Shown: in pieces, positions 19,601 to 29,696 of the stretch
Layout: each line of letters starts with the position of its first letter
Position numbering within the stretch: position 1 is the stretch's first letter
From: JBEKTW01 sp963727845
GTDB taxonomy: Bacteria; Bacteroidota; Ignavibacteria; UBA10030; SZUA-254
Length of the DNA: 64,000 nt
Assembly (NCBI GenBank): GCA_963727845.1
Contig: CAVSHI010000002.1
Location: 620,001-684,000 of the forward strand
Direction of reading: 5' to 3'
Translations under genes and position numbers: made by a program
The notes under the pieces: generated by a model
Told to the model about the DNA's origin: nothing
The model's database searches: none
What the model saw: only the letters and a program-made list of their open reading frames with translations

Positions 19601-19875
19601 ACCCGAATCCCTTCAACCCGACCACATCGTTTGTCGTCGGCCTGCCGCAGACTGCGCACCTCCAGATCATTGTCTATAATATACTGGGGCAGAAGGTCGC
19701 GACGCTGGTTGACGAGGAGCGGTCGGCCGGATTCCAGACCATCACCTGGAACGGAGCTTCGCAGAGCGGTTTGAGCGTGTCGAGCGGCGTTTATTTTGTG
19801 CGTATGACGGCGGAGCCCTCGAATGGCGTAGGCCGTCCGTTCATCGGCTTGCGCAAGATCGTGATGATGAAATAA
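16669..19875 (+). CDS. T9SS-secreted protein with OB-fold-like repeats
   Basis: Start ATG 16669 is chosen over an upstream in-frame ATG because GAAGGAG lies at 16656-16662 and a signal peptide begins there (SLLFLALLLLIAAQLYGG). Length is about 1068 residues. Several beta-rich segments recall the OB-fold modules that accompany extracellular nucleases (for example VEKGDLIYVTAKVNDY, ENSLIELTGLAVTNY, EQWEGCLVRVVNARF). No HKD, HNH or other nuclease motif is visible. The distal part (FQYQKDWNLVSVG, EGYWLKFP, GYWVKSA) matches the segment before the sorting domain in the PLD protein at 3356. It ends in a T9SS domain (LGQNYPNPFNPTTSF, VYNILGQKVATLVDE). Role unknown; probably cell surface. Confidence 0.78.
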   Translation: MKRSLLFLALLLLIAAQLYGGERKRIPMYNRTTKSWVSFPFYTIHDIEFVSQDSLLKADTLGDNNARWTLQASRFGIAPAINDNDSEIVTLGLVVCPQFVITYTGGGLTMLLHDTINNYSNSWGGILLRYPVADTASWDLNGYGSVEKGDLIYVTAKVNDYPANYMNSTTELVPDTNYTTTVVGHNIPIPAPTLVDITDLNHGAYNSTGPFSKPYSIAEQYENSLIELTGLAVTNYLNSGRQLVLTGAGGNQLTDYDWSYYFTIGNAGGAGDPNFHQPPVGAVMDTIRGTLGTTSGNENSDGYRIIPLYPGDIVWGVTLPLVSAHRRNPVVVTPNDSVQVQVSMALESGGLPLYKCVIVKSINYGPWTVDTLGYYGSTSNPDSTIYAEYILDQDGNPWPLGTNVRYFFKGIDNFGDEGIYANASGSFGRDTTRGFFFYNVGNGSLTIHDVQYTPYTNGRSAYAGGVTSLSGIVTADTTVMRLSPLSATPTGVGTNAYYIQNGSGPWNGIWVISTDSLSAVQLAAMRLGDSVVVYGAIEENFEVTTLFDSTVAIVAHNRPQPAPVTITTATLGVRGNGDPVGEQWEGCLVRVVNARFMDTAAYYTNITEYGIDDGTGEMHVLRDGRNNYSNHGADTISGDRIFNIGDRVDTMIGIVYYSYNQYKLVPRSNADIVAGEPFQYQKDWNLVSVGRDQQPAIGAYTQGNLFPGSLGTPFAYEGRYVPVTTTLAFDEGYWLKFPATTTIRQLGVKHTHDFIPVNPGWNIIGAIGDSVPVSPVVPSTPGNTLSHFFGYSNGYAIPAQLKPSQGYWVKSAVRDSLLVSSQHAMPKASPSAVDIGQFNTLTITDNSGSAQTLFFGQDADGKLPLASFELPPPGPGSRMDVRFSTGRILEAHPATLVAPVDYPIVINGGQAPLKVKWNIVNPNGKKYTLSDGVNGKLFKAAAITGAGEMTLTKVPPGLMLSAGAGAALPKEFSLGQNYPNPFNPTTSFVVGLPQTAHLQIIVYNILGQKVATLVDEERSAGFQTITWNGASQSGLSVSSGVYFVRMTAEPSNGVGRPFIGLRKIVMMK

Positions 19876-19903
19876 AGGGCCCGGCTCCGAGGGTATTCCG
19901 TTG

Positions 19904-20003
19904 CCAACATCCCTCTCTAATTTTAGAGAGGGATTATAGGGTGAGTTCGCAGAGCAAAAGGTAACCTTCTGCAAAGCAAATTCAGGGATGAAGGTTACCT
20001 TTC
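19904..20003. repeat. Hairpin CCCTCTCTAATTTTAGAGAGGG and partial nested palindrome
   Basis: A copy of the 11209 hairpin at about 19909-19930, followed by inner arms AAAGGTAACCTTC / GAAGGTTACCTTT (about 19955-20003) without the outer arms of the 89-bp unit. Confidence 0.65.
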
Positions 20004-20028
20004 AGCCCGACCCATAAGGCAACCGCGC

Positions 20029-20117
20029 GTAGAGTCCGGTCCCCAGACCGGACCTCCAAGATTGTCCGCGCCCGGGTTTGAATAGGCAACCCTGTCCGTT
20101 TACGAAACGGACTCTAC
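20029..20117. repeat. GTAG-hairpin REP pair (BIME-like)
   Basis: Same two opposed elements and spacer as at 12909, with minor spacer changes. Confidence 0.75.
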
Positions 20118-20133
20118 GGTTCTGGCCGAGTAA

Positions 20134-20222
20134 ACCTTCGCAAGGTCGAGCAAAAGGTAACCTTCTGCAAAGCAAATTCAGGGATGAAGGTTACCTTTCA
20201 TCGTGGCAAACCTTGCGAAGGT
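20134..20222. repeat. 89-bp nested inverted repeat
   Basis: Outer arms ACCTTCGCAAGGT / ACCTTGCGAAGGT and inner arms AAAGGTAACCTTC / GAAGGTTACCTTT, both perfect. It is followed by the TTCCCAAATTCCATTTGGGAA hairpin. Confidence 0.8.
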
Positions 20223-20289
20223 CTGCTCGTTCCCAAATTCCATTTGGGAACGCTGGGGGCAACTCGGTCCGGAAGCGGGCGGATTGCTC

Positions 20290-20470
20290 GTGGCCATTAC
20301 CCATTCTCCCTTTCCACCATTTATGGGGGAAAGGGAGGCAGAGGGATAGAGGGTTTACGGTGCCGCGGCCCGAGGTCCAGATTGTGAGCGCCTCTGGCGC
20401 CATGGCGCTTTGCGCCACTTCGTCGTCCCGACAGAAGAGGTCGGGACTCCTCGCAAAGACAGGAGGGCCA
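20290..20470. repeat. Single palindromic module (GGCGCC family)
   Basis: One copy of the module: hairpin CTCCCTTTCC...GGGAAAGGGAG, core GGCGCCATGGCGC near 20397, and variable stem GTCCCGAC...GTCGGGAC. The stretch 20471-20566 shows nothing recognisable. Confidence 0.8.
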
Positions 20471-20566
20471 TCCGGCCCGCGGCAGGCGAGGATTGCGGTA
20501 TTCTTCGCCATTTTTCGCGGCTGTTCTTTTTAACATAAGAATAACAAGAATTTCACTACAAATCGC

Positions 20567-20595
20567 TTGACAATTCGTGGAAGATTTGCTACCTT
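20567..20595 (+). promoter_or_regulatory. Sigma70-like promoter for coiled-coil gene
   Basis: TTGACA (20567-20572), 17-bp spacer, TACCTT (20590-20595). The block AATAACAAGAATTT lies upstream of it; the same block precedes the promoter at 30068. Confidence 0.6.
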
Positions 20596-20690
20596 AGCTG
20601 CATAGCAATCAACCTTCACGCTTTAGTTTTTCCACCATCTTTTTCTGTTCTTTGATACGCGTGCATGCAGTAATTCTTGACGTCTCTGTC

Positions 20691-20809
20691 AACCATTTAA
20701 CCAATTAACCAATTAACCATTTAACCATTTAACCAGTTAACCAGTTAACCAATTAACCAATTAACCATTTAACCAGTTAACCAATTACCCAATCAACCAT
20801 CTAACCGTC
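20691..20809 (+). repeat. Octamer array AACCANTT
   Basis: Twelve contiguous 8-bp units AACCA(A/T/G)TT run from 20691 to 20786, then three degenerate units to about 20809. The array lies in the 5' leader, between the promoter at 20567 and ATG 20858. It is too short-period for CRISPR. Related AACC-rich tracts occur before the next two genes (21490-21515 and 22130-22230). Confidence 0.9.
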
Positions 20810-20857
20810 AACCAAGAACAAACAACACATAACAACTTTCAGGGAGGGAATGACGTT

Positions 20858-21457
20858 ATGAAAAGAAAGACAACACAGACAGGTCACACGAACAGACAAG
20901 GAATTTTGGTTAAAGAACTTTCATTACTGGAAAAAAGGATCGGCGGCAAGATTGATAAGCTTGACCTCAAGATCGACAATGTCGAGAAACGGCTCGATGG
21001 AAGGATTGACGGTTTCGAAAAACGGCTTGATAATAAGCTCGATATTCAGACAGAGTCGCTGAAAGGTTACGTCGATGGACGCTTCGAGCAAGTTGACCAA
21101 CGCTTCGAGCAAGTTGACCAACGCTTCGAGCAAGTTGACCAACGCTTCGAGCAAGTTGACCAACGCTTCGAGCAAGTTGACCAACGCTTCGACCAAGTTG
21201 ACCAACGCTTCGACCAGGTTAACGGAAGGTTCGAGCAGATGGACCAACGCTTCGACCAAGTTGACCAACGCTTCGACCAGGTTAACGGAAGGTTCGAGCA
21301 GATGAACCGGCGCTTTGATACGGTTGAGAAGAAACTGGATACAAATACTACCGGTCTGGCAAAACTAATTGAGACCCGCGTCGGCGAAATTCTTACGCTG
21401 CAGGTGCAAGTTAACGATCACGAACGCCGGCTCAAGATCGTAGAAGCAAAAGCGTGA
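20858..21457 (+). CDS. Coiled-coil protein with heptad repeat block
   Basis: 199 residues, soluble, no signal peptide; GGGAGGG lies upstream of ATG 20858. N-terminal region ILVKELSLLEKR is followed by 11-residue periodicity (LDLKIDNVEKR, LDGRIDGFEKR, LDNKLDIQTES). After GYVDGRF comes a block of twelve 7-residue repeats (RFEQVDQ) encoded by near-perfect 21-bp DNA repeats (about 21079-21300). The tail LQVQVNDHERRLKIVEAKA matches the neighbouring paralogue. The whole protein should form a long coiled coil. Such proteins are often scaffold-like, but no function is known. The DNA repeats make length variation by slippage likely. Confidence 0.8.
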   Translation: MKRKTTQTGHTNRQGILVKELSLLEKRIGGKIDKLDLKIDNVEKRLDGRIDGFEKRLDNKLDIQTESLKGYVDGRFEQVDQRFEQVDQRFEQVDQRFEQVDQRFEQVDQRFDQVDQRFDQVNGRFEQMDQRFDQVDQRFDQVNGRFEQMNRRFDTVEKKLDTNTTGLAKLIETRVGEILTLQVQVNDHERRLKIVEAKA

Positions 21458-21537
21458 TCAATGACGAATGAGCAATGAGTAATGACCAAGTAACCAGTTG
21501 ACCATTTAACCAGTAGATTTTCGGGAGGCAGTGAATT

Positions 21538-22005
21538 ATGGTAAAAAGTACGACATCGAAACAGAAAACTCTTAGCCGGGAAATCCTGGTTAAAGAACTA
21601 ACGGCGTTTGAGAAGCGTCTTGATTCAAGGTTCGACTCGAAGATTGAATCTGTCGAGAAGCGGTTCGACTCGAAGATTGAATCTGTCGAGAAGCGGTTCG
21701 GCTCGAAGATTGATTCTGTCGAGAAGCGGCTCGGCTCGAAGATTGATTCTGTCGAGAAGCGGCTCGAGGCGAAGATGGACTATACCGCACAGTCGTTCAA
21801 GGAGTATGTAGACAGCCGCATTGCTCCACTGCGCGCCGACATGCAGAAGCAGGGAGACAAAATGGATCGCTATTTCAACGGGATAGTGAAGATGGTTGAA
21901 AGTGTCATAGGCAAAGTAGCCGGCAATGGCGAACAATTAGAAGGCCACGAAGAACGTCTGGAGAACCATGAACGTCGCCTCAAAGTCGTCGAAGCAAGAA
22001 ACTAA
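21538..22005 (+). CDS. Coiled-coil protein with 11-residue repeat block
   Basis: 155 residues, paralogue of the gene at 20858. It has the same start (ILVKELTAFEKR) and the same end (ENHERRLKVVEARN). Its middle consists of four to five 11-residue repeats (FDSKIESVEKR) encoded by 33-bp DNA repeats at about 21631-21766. It keeps a short FKEYVDSRI region but lacks the heptad block found there in the paralogue. GGGAGG precedes ATG 21538. Hendecad repeats favour a straight or right-handed coiled coil. Function unknown; probably a partner of, or alternative to, its neighbour. Confidence 0.78.
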   Translation: MVKSTTSKQKTLSREILVKELTAFEKRLDSRFDSKIESVEKRFDSKIESVEKRFGSKIDSVEKRLGSKIDSVEKRLEAKMDYTAQSFKEYVDSRIAPLRADMQKQGDKMDRYFNGIVKMVESVIGKVAGNGEQLEGHEERLENHERRLKVVEARN

Positions 22006-22268
22006 TGGCCAAAGAGCCAATAGCCTGGAGCCGTTAGCCATTGGCCGTTAGCTGTTGGAAGATCGGATGGGCAAGAACCTGAAACTTAAAACCCGAAACT
22101 CAAAACTCTAACCCAAAACCTATGACCTTCAACCGACAACTGTTAACCAATAACTTAGAACCGTCAACCAATCAACCATCTAACTGTCAACCGTCAACCA
22201 AGAACATGAACCAATAACATTTTTTTAAATCTTTACTAATTAACCAATCCATACAAAGGAGATTTGCA
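22006..22268 (+). repeat. Low-complexity AACC/AAACC-rich leader
   Basis: AT/C-rich, strand-biased sequence with irregular AACC words. The stretch CAATCAACCATCTAAC...GTCAACC...AAGAACA (about 22169-22206) repeats the end of the octamer tract before the gene at 20858. AAAGGAG at 22256-22262 serves the next gene. Confidence 0.7.
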
Positions 22269-25200
22269 ATGAAACACTTCATATTTCTTGCTGTGGTTGT
22301 CCTGCTCGCGAGCGCGATGAGCGCAACGGCGTGGGGGGCAATTGATACTGCGAAGACGACCGGAACATGGTCGACTCTGGGAAATTGGTCCACCGGAGCT
22401 TTACCGGGTGCGACCGATACCGCGTTCGTCCTTGACGGAGTCACGTTCACCATTAACCAGAACGTCACTGTCTCGTCGCTGATTGTCGGCGGCGGCGGCG
22501 GCGGCGCTACTTTGAATTTTGACGATATCGCCACTATCCGCAAAGTGATATTGAGCAATGATCTAACGATTAACGCGCTCAGTTCAGTCTTGGGGAGAGT
22601 TACAACTGCCGGTTGGGATACGTTGTATCTCGCCGGTAACCTCACCAACAATGGCACATTTAATGCCATAAGGACAACCGGAAGCACCAACAACATTGGC
22701 TTGGCAGTGATGTTCACCAATATAACGGGCGACCAATACATACAGGGATCGACTCCAATTTTGACACAATTCGGCAAAGTGTATCTGTCGAAGGGGTCAC
22801 GCTCGCAGATTGTTCACGATAGTCTCAATACGAATATCGGTAACCCTGCTGGTTCGAACCATAGTTCGAAACCTGCAACACTATTCGTCCTGGGTCAAAC
22901 GGGCAGTGCTACCGGATACGGAACATGGGAACAAGATGCGGGGACGCTGAATGCCATAACATCGACTTTTTCGCCGAGTGGAAGTACTTTTGCTCTCAAC
23001 ACGCGTGTCGGCCTGAATTTTATGGGCAGCGGCAGCTTCCTCGATACGGTGTCCGGTAGTGCGTATTTTGAAGTTCTCACGAACATTAATACCACGGGTA
23101 CAGTCACTCTTAATAGTACCGGCGGTAATTTTGGGTGGGATGACACTGCGACCATATACAACGGGACAATTTATGATTATGAAGGCACATTTGGATTCCC
23201 TTATGCAGCAAGCGCCAGTTACTCGCTAACCCCGGTTGTGACTATGCACGGGGGCAGTATTTATCTCAGCCCTTATGCCACGTATGCAACTTCTAATAGC
23301 ACCTTTAACCAATTGTACGTTTATAACGCTGGCACACTGAATATGGATGGAGGGTCGATTACCATCGTAAGCCCGGAACCTTCCGTCAGGACAACCGGTC
23401 ACGATATTCATGTAGGTACCTCATCAAAGTTATATATCACGGGTGGAACAATTAATCTCGGCGACGGAGTGGACAACCATACAAGCACCTATGGTTTCGT
23501 CGTTGTAGATTCTTCCAGCTATGCTCTTAATAATCTGGTCGTGCAGGGCGGCGGCTGGGGTCGTCAGGCAACCCTGGGATGTGGTTTTACCACCAACTCA
23601 ATTACAATTGCTGCCGGAAGTTACCTGACTGACAGTACAAACGTTCTCACGGTTACCGGAAATATTGCAAATTCGGGCACAAATTTGAACGGCTCGGGCG
23701 GGGAAATTAAGCTGGCGAGCGGTTCATCCCAGCATACGCTTTCCGGAACCGGAATCTACGGCAATCTGGAATTGAATGATGTCAACGGTGCATACATGAC
23801 GGGCAATGCGATCGTCACCGGCGTATTAACCCTCACGAACGGCACATTCAGCGTTAATACGGGCATGCTGACACTTCAAAACCCGATCGGCGGAACGTCA
23901 TCCAACTTTAGTGCGGGCGGAAACTCGTCGGTCGTTATCGGCGGGAGTGCGGCTTCGGGATCAATCTCCCCAGCGGTGTCTCTGCCCTGAATAACTTCAC
24001 GCTGAACAATGCCAGCGGTTCGACCCTCCAGGGTCCTCTCACCGTGAACGGTGCAACCACGATCACGAATGGCGCCCTTACCACCGGTGCGAACACGCTG
24101 ACTCTCGGTTCCAGCGGCACTCTGTCTGAAGCCGGCAACGGGAACATCGTCCTCGGCACGGTGCAGTCGACGCAAACCGTGAGCGGGAACATTGCAAAAG
24201 CCCAGAAAGGGGCGAAATTGCCCGCGGCGTTTCAGACATTCGGCGGAATCGGTTTTGATATCGACCCCGCAGGCGGGACTTCTCCCGGTTTGACCACAGT
24301 GACCCGTACAACGGGCGTAGCCCAGGGGTTCGCCTCGCGGTCAATCCTGCGTTACTATGATGTAAATGCCGCAACGAACAGCGGTTTAAATGCGAACGTC
24401 GTGTTCCACTTCGACAGCGCAGCGGCGGAGTTGAATGGATATGATCGGAATCTCAACCTATGGCGGTCGCCCGATGGCGGCGCAACCTGGGCATCCGTTG
24501 GCGGCACCGTCGACTCAATTCACGGAAACGGTAACCAAGACGGGAGTCACAAATCTCTCCCGGTGGACTGCTTCCGAGCTACCGCTGGTCAGCTCCAACA
24601 GCGTTCTTTCGGATGTCATTGCCGGATCCCTGACCATCCCCGGCTCAATTTCTTCCATTGCGACGACGCAGGGGACAGAGGTTGCCGTCTATAGTTTTGA
24701 AGTTCGTGACGGCGGCGCTTCGGGGGATCCCGATGCAACCCCGACAATCATCAATAGTCTCACCATCAATCAGGGGAGCGCCAATGCGGCGGCCGACTGG
24801 ACGCAGTATATCCAGGGCGCAAACCTGTTTGACGGCGTTACCGACCTCGGCGCTGCGACAGTTCATGCAACGTCGCTGACATGGTCAGGCGCGCCGATCG
24901 TGTCCGTTCCGGACAACGGGAACAAGACCCTCACACTCAAGATATACCTTAAGGCTTCGTTGCCCGTGGGTGCGGACAATAAATTGTTTGAATTCAAAAT
25001 CAACGGGAGCACAGACATCGTTGTCGATGGCTCCGGCTCCGGCATGGTATCCGGCGAATCCGACGTCGTCGGAGCGCCGGGAACATCGATCGGGGTTGTC
25101 GCTGCGAAGTTGAATTTTGTCGGAACCCTCGGATATACGCATAGCGGCTGGACATTCTCGGCCTCCGTAAGCGGGACCGACACCAACGGCAACATCAGCG

Positions 25201-28200
25201 CTGAATTCACGTCGCCCGTAACCGTCGCGCTTGCGAGCGGATCGGGTGTCCTTACGGGCACAATCCCGAAGTCGGCAGTGAGCGGCGTCGCGCCTTTCAC
25301 TGATTTATCGATTGCAGGCCATGGTCTGGTAACGCTCAGTGCTACATACGGCTTGCTGACGGCTGCGACGTCGAATTCATTTGCGGTGGATTCGACCGCT
25401 GCTGTTCAAGGTTGCTGCCGGCGGTCCGAAGGATACGCTGTACTGGGATTCGCCTTCCACATGGCAGCTGCTTTCTGGCTATTCTCACTACGGAGTTCCG
25501 CACAGCTGGGACAACGTTGTCCTTGACAACACGTACCAGACAGGGAGCTATGCGGTCAAGATCGGTGTGACTTCTGCAGGAGCGCAGGTCTCCGACACCG
25601 CGGCTACTATCTACATTGGATATGCCCACAATCCCGACACGATAAGCCTGCTTATTCCTCCAGCGCATACGCAGTACTTCCCGGGCGCTCTCTACTGGGG
25701 CGACGGAGTCGCGGGTAACTATGACATGGTGATCGATACGGGCGGACTTTTCCAGGTCAGCTCGGGCGTTGTCGGGCACAATGCTTTCAACTATCCCGCC
25801 ATCAGCCTCAACGATTCGCTGCAAGATAAAGAAGGGCGGCAGGCTCTACTTTAACTCCGCATCGTACGGGAGCGGCATCTTTGGGATGACCCAAAACCTG
25901 GACGGTGATTATGGAACCTTCGAATACGACGTTCCGTCCGGATTCTCCGACGCCAATGGGCAGCAATACTGGTACCCGAATCTGGTATTCAGTAATACTC
26001 ATGGCGCACCCACCTACTACGTCTATAACGGCGGGAGTGGTCCGATGTACGTCAAAGGCAACCTTACGACGAATCCGGGAGCCAGAGACTCATTAGGTCT
26101 CACTGCGGACCAGCCGACAATTGTCTATGGAAACATCATAAACAACGGCACATGCAAATTCCCGTTCGGCCCTCTCATGTGGGCAGGCTCGGGTGTCCAA
26201 ACTGTTTCGGGTACACCGATCACCCTGGGTGCCGGAGCTCTTATAATGAACAACGCCGGTGTCAACCTTCTGTCAAATCTGTACGTGACGGGCGGGACAG
26301 TCCAGACGAGCGGTAACTACACGTATGTACAGTATGGCATCACCGACTCGACTGTAACACTGGGCGGCACAATCAACACGGGCGCTGACACGATGTTCCT
26401 CACTCCTGCGGGCCTTATGAACGAAGGCACGTATCCGGTTCAAGGGAATGTGAGCTCAACGCGCACGCTGACCCAGAGCATCAACACCGACTTCGGCCTT
26501 GGTTTCCAGATGGATGCACTGGGCGGAGCCCCCGGGTCTACGACGGTCTTGCGAAAGACCGGCGTTGCGGATTCCGGCTACGCTCATAATAAGTCCATTC
26601 TGAGGGACTACACGGTAAATGCTGCCAATAACACCGCTTTGAACGCAACAATTGTGGCCGGATATGCCCCGACTCTAACAGAGTTGAACGGCATTTCCGC
26701 GAGCAATTTGCTGCTTCAGAAATCGTTGGACGGTGGTGTGACGTGGGCGGGAAAGAAGGGAACCCTTGACAGTGTGACCAATCACACGATCACAGCCACG
26801 GGTATCCCCAGTCCCAATGCGCGGTGGACCATGGCTGCTGCGACCTCGCCTTTGTTCGTTCCGCACGCCATTGTTATCCGCAGCTTCAAGGATACTGTTG
26901 GAACGGTTGCGCCCCAGGTGGTGCAGAAGTGGAGACTGGCTCTGTACCAGGACTCGGTCACGGTTTCCACTCTCATCAGTTCCGACTTCCTGAACTCCGG
27001 TATATTAGGGACCACATATCTTGCGTCGGGAACCTACATCCTTGCCGAGAACGACAGCACGGGATGGGTGCACCTTGGCAGAATTCTCCACGGCACCTCG
27101 ATCGGCAATTCAGTGGTGTCCAGCACCTCGCGGTTCGATACGATCATCGTGACGGATGCAAGCCCGAACAGCGCGGACACGGTCGACTTTGTCAACCAGC
27201 AGGTGAGTTCGATCACGGTGGTGAAAATCCGTGACTACGACGGCAGGTTGAGCACGACCGGGGACCAGTTGCCGCAGAGCTGGCACCTTTCGCTGTACAA
27301 GGGATCGGTTTCAGGGTCAAATCTTATCGATTCCGTAAACAGCAGCACTCTGGTGGCTACAAATCTGCCGGGCGGCTCGTACATCGCAGTCGAAGCGGAC
27401 AGCGGCGCGCCGTGGTACCGCCTCAATGGTAACCACACGCTGCTCTGATACGTTGACAATTGCCGCCAACCAGTCGATCGCGGACACCTTCATCAACCTG
27501 AAGGGCAACGCGTTGTCGATACAGAAGTATGTCGATGCGGACGGGAAGTTCGCGACGACAGGCGACCGCACTCTGAAGAACTGGTATCTCTCAGTTTACA
27601 GGGATTCAGCGACCGGAACGCTCGTAACCTCCGGCAGTGCGACGGGCATTTCCGCGAATAACCTCGGGAATGGAAACTACTACATCTCCGAAGCTGACAG
27701 CACGGGCTGGGTGAACCTTGGCTACGTGGTGAACGGAGCGGGAACGTCGAGCGCAACGGATCACATCCTGGTCTATTTGTCGAACGGTCTGGTGGACTCG
27801 GTGTCATTCGTGAATGCGCCTCCGATTTACAGCCAGACGTTCCGCAGCTTCCGACCGGACAGCATAGCGAACGCAGGAGTAGCGGCGAAGGCAGTAGATT
27901 TGAAGAAGCCGGACAAGGTGCAATTCACGGTCACGGTTCACAACGATTCGGCGAATATAACGGGACTGCACATGGAGTTTGCGGTTGCGCTATATGATTC
28001 ATCGATACGTGCATTCACGGTGAATCCGCCGGCGACGAAGAAGATGACGGATACGAAGAGCCAGAAGTGGGACTTCACGTTTGCTTCGCCCATAAGTCCA
28101 TCCACGCCCGTGACAATATCGGGTTGGGGCACTGCAGGAAAGCTGCAGACGGCAAAGTACCATTGGCTGCGCAATGGAGTGAAGGTCGGGAAAACAGACG

Positions 28201-29309
28201 TCAGTCTAACGAGCACGGCTTTCACGGTGGATCAGATCCAGGAACCGATGCCGGATGTCGTGAACGTGCTGGCTCAGACATACAATGATGTATTGACGGC
28301 TCTGGGTGGAATGACAATCGGCGTGCCACAGCCGGATAGTCTGAAGGGATATCTGTCGTGGGTGATCATGAAGAAGTACGCGGACGTGCAGTCATCGATG
28401 TACAAGAGTCCGAATCTTCAGACCGGAACGCCCCGCGGGTTGGACTTCAAGTCGCCCGGCGGCGTATTGAGTGACACGACGAAGTCGTCGGATTGGCTCA
28501 AAGGCAAGCAGGGATCGCTATCGCCGAAGACTGTGCAGTCCAACGCATTGTTTGGGAACCTTGTAGCGTTGAAGCTGGGCATCTGGGCGAGCTACGATAA
28601 GGTGACGCCAGTCGGACTTGGCGAGTTGATATATCACGACGGTACGGGCAATCCGCTGAACGGGATGCAGGTGAAGCAGATTGCAGCCATGGCGGACACG
28701 CTGATGACGGGATACGTGACGTACGCATGGGATACGACGAAGTGGAACACGAAGCATACGATACCGACGGTAAAGCTTGCTCGGATCCGGAACTTTGCGG
28801 ATGCCGGGACGTACGCTAATCTGTCGAACACGATCTACCGTATCGACACGGCGTTTACAGGTCCGATGGATACGGTGAGTTTCGCAACGGGCCTGGTAAC
28901 CAAGGGCGTGCGGCCGTTGGTGAATGTCGCGTTCCTGCGGTCGGATCCGAGCATTCAGCCGTCAGTGAACACGGCCCCGCAGACACCGGTTGCATCAGAG
29001 GTCGTGACGCCGGTGGCGTACACGCTGTACCAGAACTATCCGAATCCGTTCAATCCAACGACGACGATCCGGTTCGACTTACCGCAGCAGGCAGTGGTAA
29101 CGTTGAAGATCTACAACATACTGGGTCAGGAAGTGGCGACGTTGTTTGATCGTCAGCAGATGGATTACGGGACGCAGGAAGTGCAATTCGACGCATCGCG
29201 GTTGGCGTCGGGAGTGTACTTCTACCGTATGATTGCCGACGGGATCAGCGACGCCGGTGCGAAGACGTCGACGTTCGTGACGGTAAAGAAGATGATGCTC
29301 ATCAAGTAA
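22269..29309 (+). CDS. Giant T9SS-secreted multidomain protein A (five frame breaks)
   Basis: ATG 22269 after AAAGGAG opens a signal peptide (IFLAVVVLLASAMSATAWG). Frame-corrected length is about 2350 residues. Domain order: parallel beta-helix-like region with glycine/asparagine-rich turns (22.3-24.2 kb); two copies of a beta domain ending in SPDGGATW / SLDGGVTW; three prealbumin/SpaA-like repeats (KWRLALYQDS, SWHLSLYKGS, NWYLSVYRDS); the unnamed pre-sorting domain (FGNLVALKLGIWASYD); and a T9SS sorting domain (NYPNPFNPTTTIRFDLPQ). Reading frame changes near 23957 (a G appears missing), 24515, 25400, 25823 and 27443. At the last site the twin gene lacks one C (CTGCTCTG against CTGTCTG). This is either a decaying gene or sequence error. 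The role is probably adhesion or surface layer. Confidence 0.7.
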
Positions 29310-29370
29310 GTTGGGCGTAGAGGAGTAGCCCGCGTGGATTTGGCGGGGATGCTCCTGAAGTAACTAGAAG

Positions 29371-29406
29371 CAGGCGAAGGTTAAAATCTTCGCCTGTTTT
29401 TTTTTG
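29371..29406 (+). terminator. Rho-independent terminator
   Basis: Stem CAGGCGAAG / CTTCGCCTG followed by a T9-10 run; the same sequence occurs at 37631. Confidence 0.88.
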
Positions 29407-29468
29407 CTCCGTCCTAAAGCTACCTGCTGGGAGGGAGCTGTGCTCCCGACCGTCGGTGGCAACCGCGC

Positions 29469-29587
29469 GTAGAGTCCGGTCCCCAGACCGGACCTCCAAG
29501 ATTGCGCGTGGCCGGGTTTGAATGAGCAACCCCGTCCGTTTACGAAACGCGAGCCTGCCGGAGGCTGCCCGAAGGCAGGGACTCTAC
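29469..29587. repeat. GTAG-hairpin REP pair with 30-bp insertion
   Basis: As at 12909, but the inverted element's stem is split. After GTCCGTTTACGAAACG about 30 extra bases (containing GCCTGCCGGAGGC and TGCCCGAAGGCA) precede GACTCTACGG. The twin copy at 37729 carries the same insertion, so it predates the duplication. Confidence 0.72.
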
Positions 29588-29603
29588 GGTTCTGGCCGAG
29601 TAA

Positions 29604-29692
29604 ACCTTCGCAAGGTCGGGCAAAAGGTAACCTTCTGCAAAGCAAATTCAGGGATGAAGGTTACCTTTCATCGTGGCAAACCTTGCGAAGGT
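29604..29692. repeat. 89-bp nested inverted repeat
   Basis: Perfect outer and inner arms, same as at 20134. Confidence 0.8.
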
Positions 29693-29696
29693 CTGC

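Noticed and set aside
17695..19974. Long open frame on the minus strand (about 760 codons)
   Set aside because: It is antisense to a gene with signal peptide, OB-like repeats and T9SS domain; its translation is rich in R, H and V with no family motif, typical of the GC-skewed complementary frame.
20691..20809. AACCANTT array as CRISPR or rho-utilisation site
   Set aside because: Eight-base period without spacers rules out CRISPR; C content is moderate and regularly spaced with no terminator context, so a rut site is not supported.
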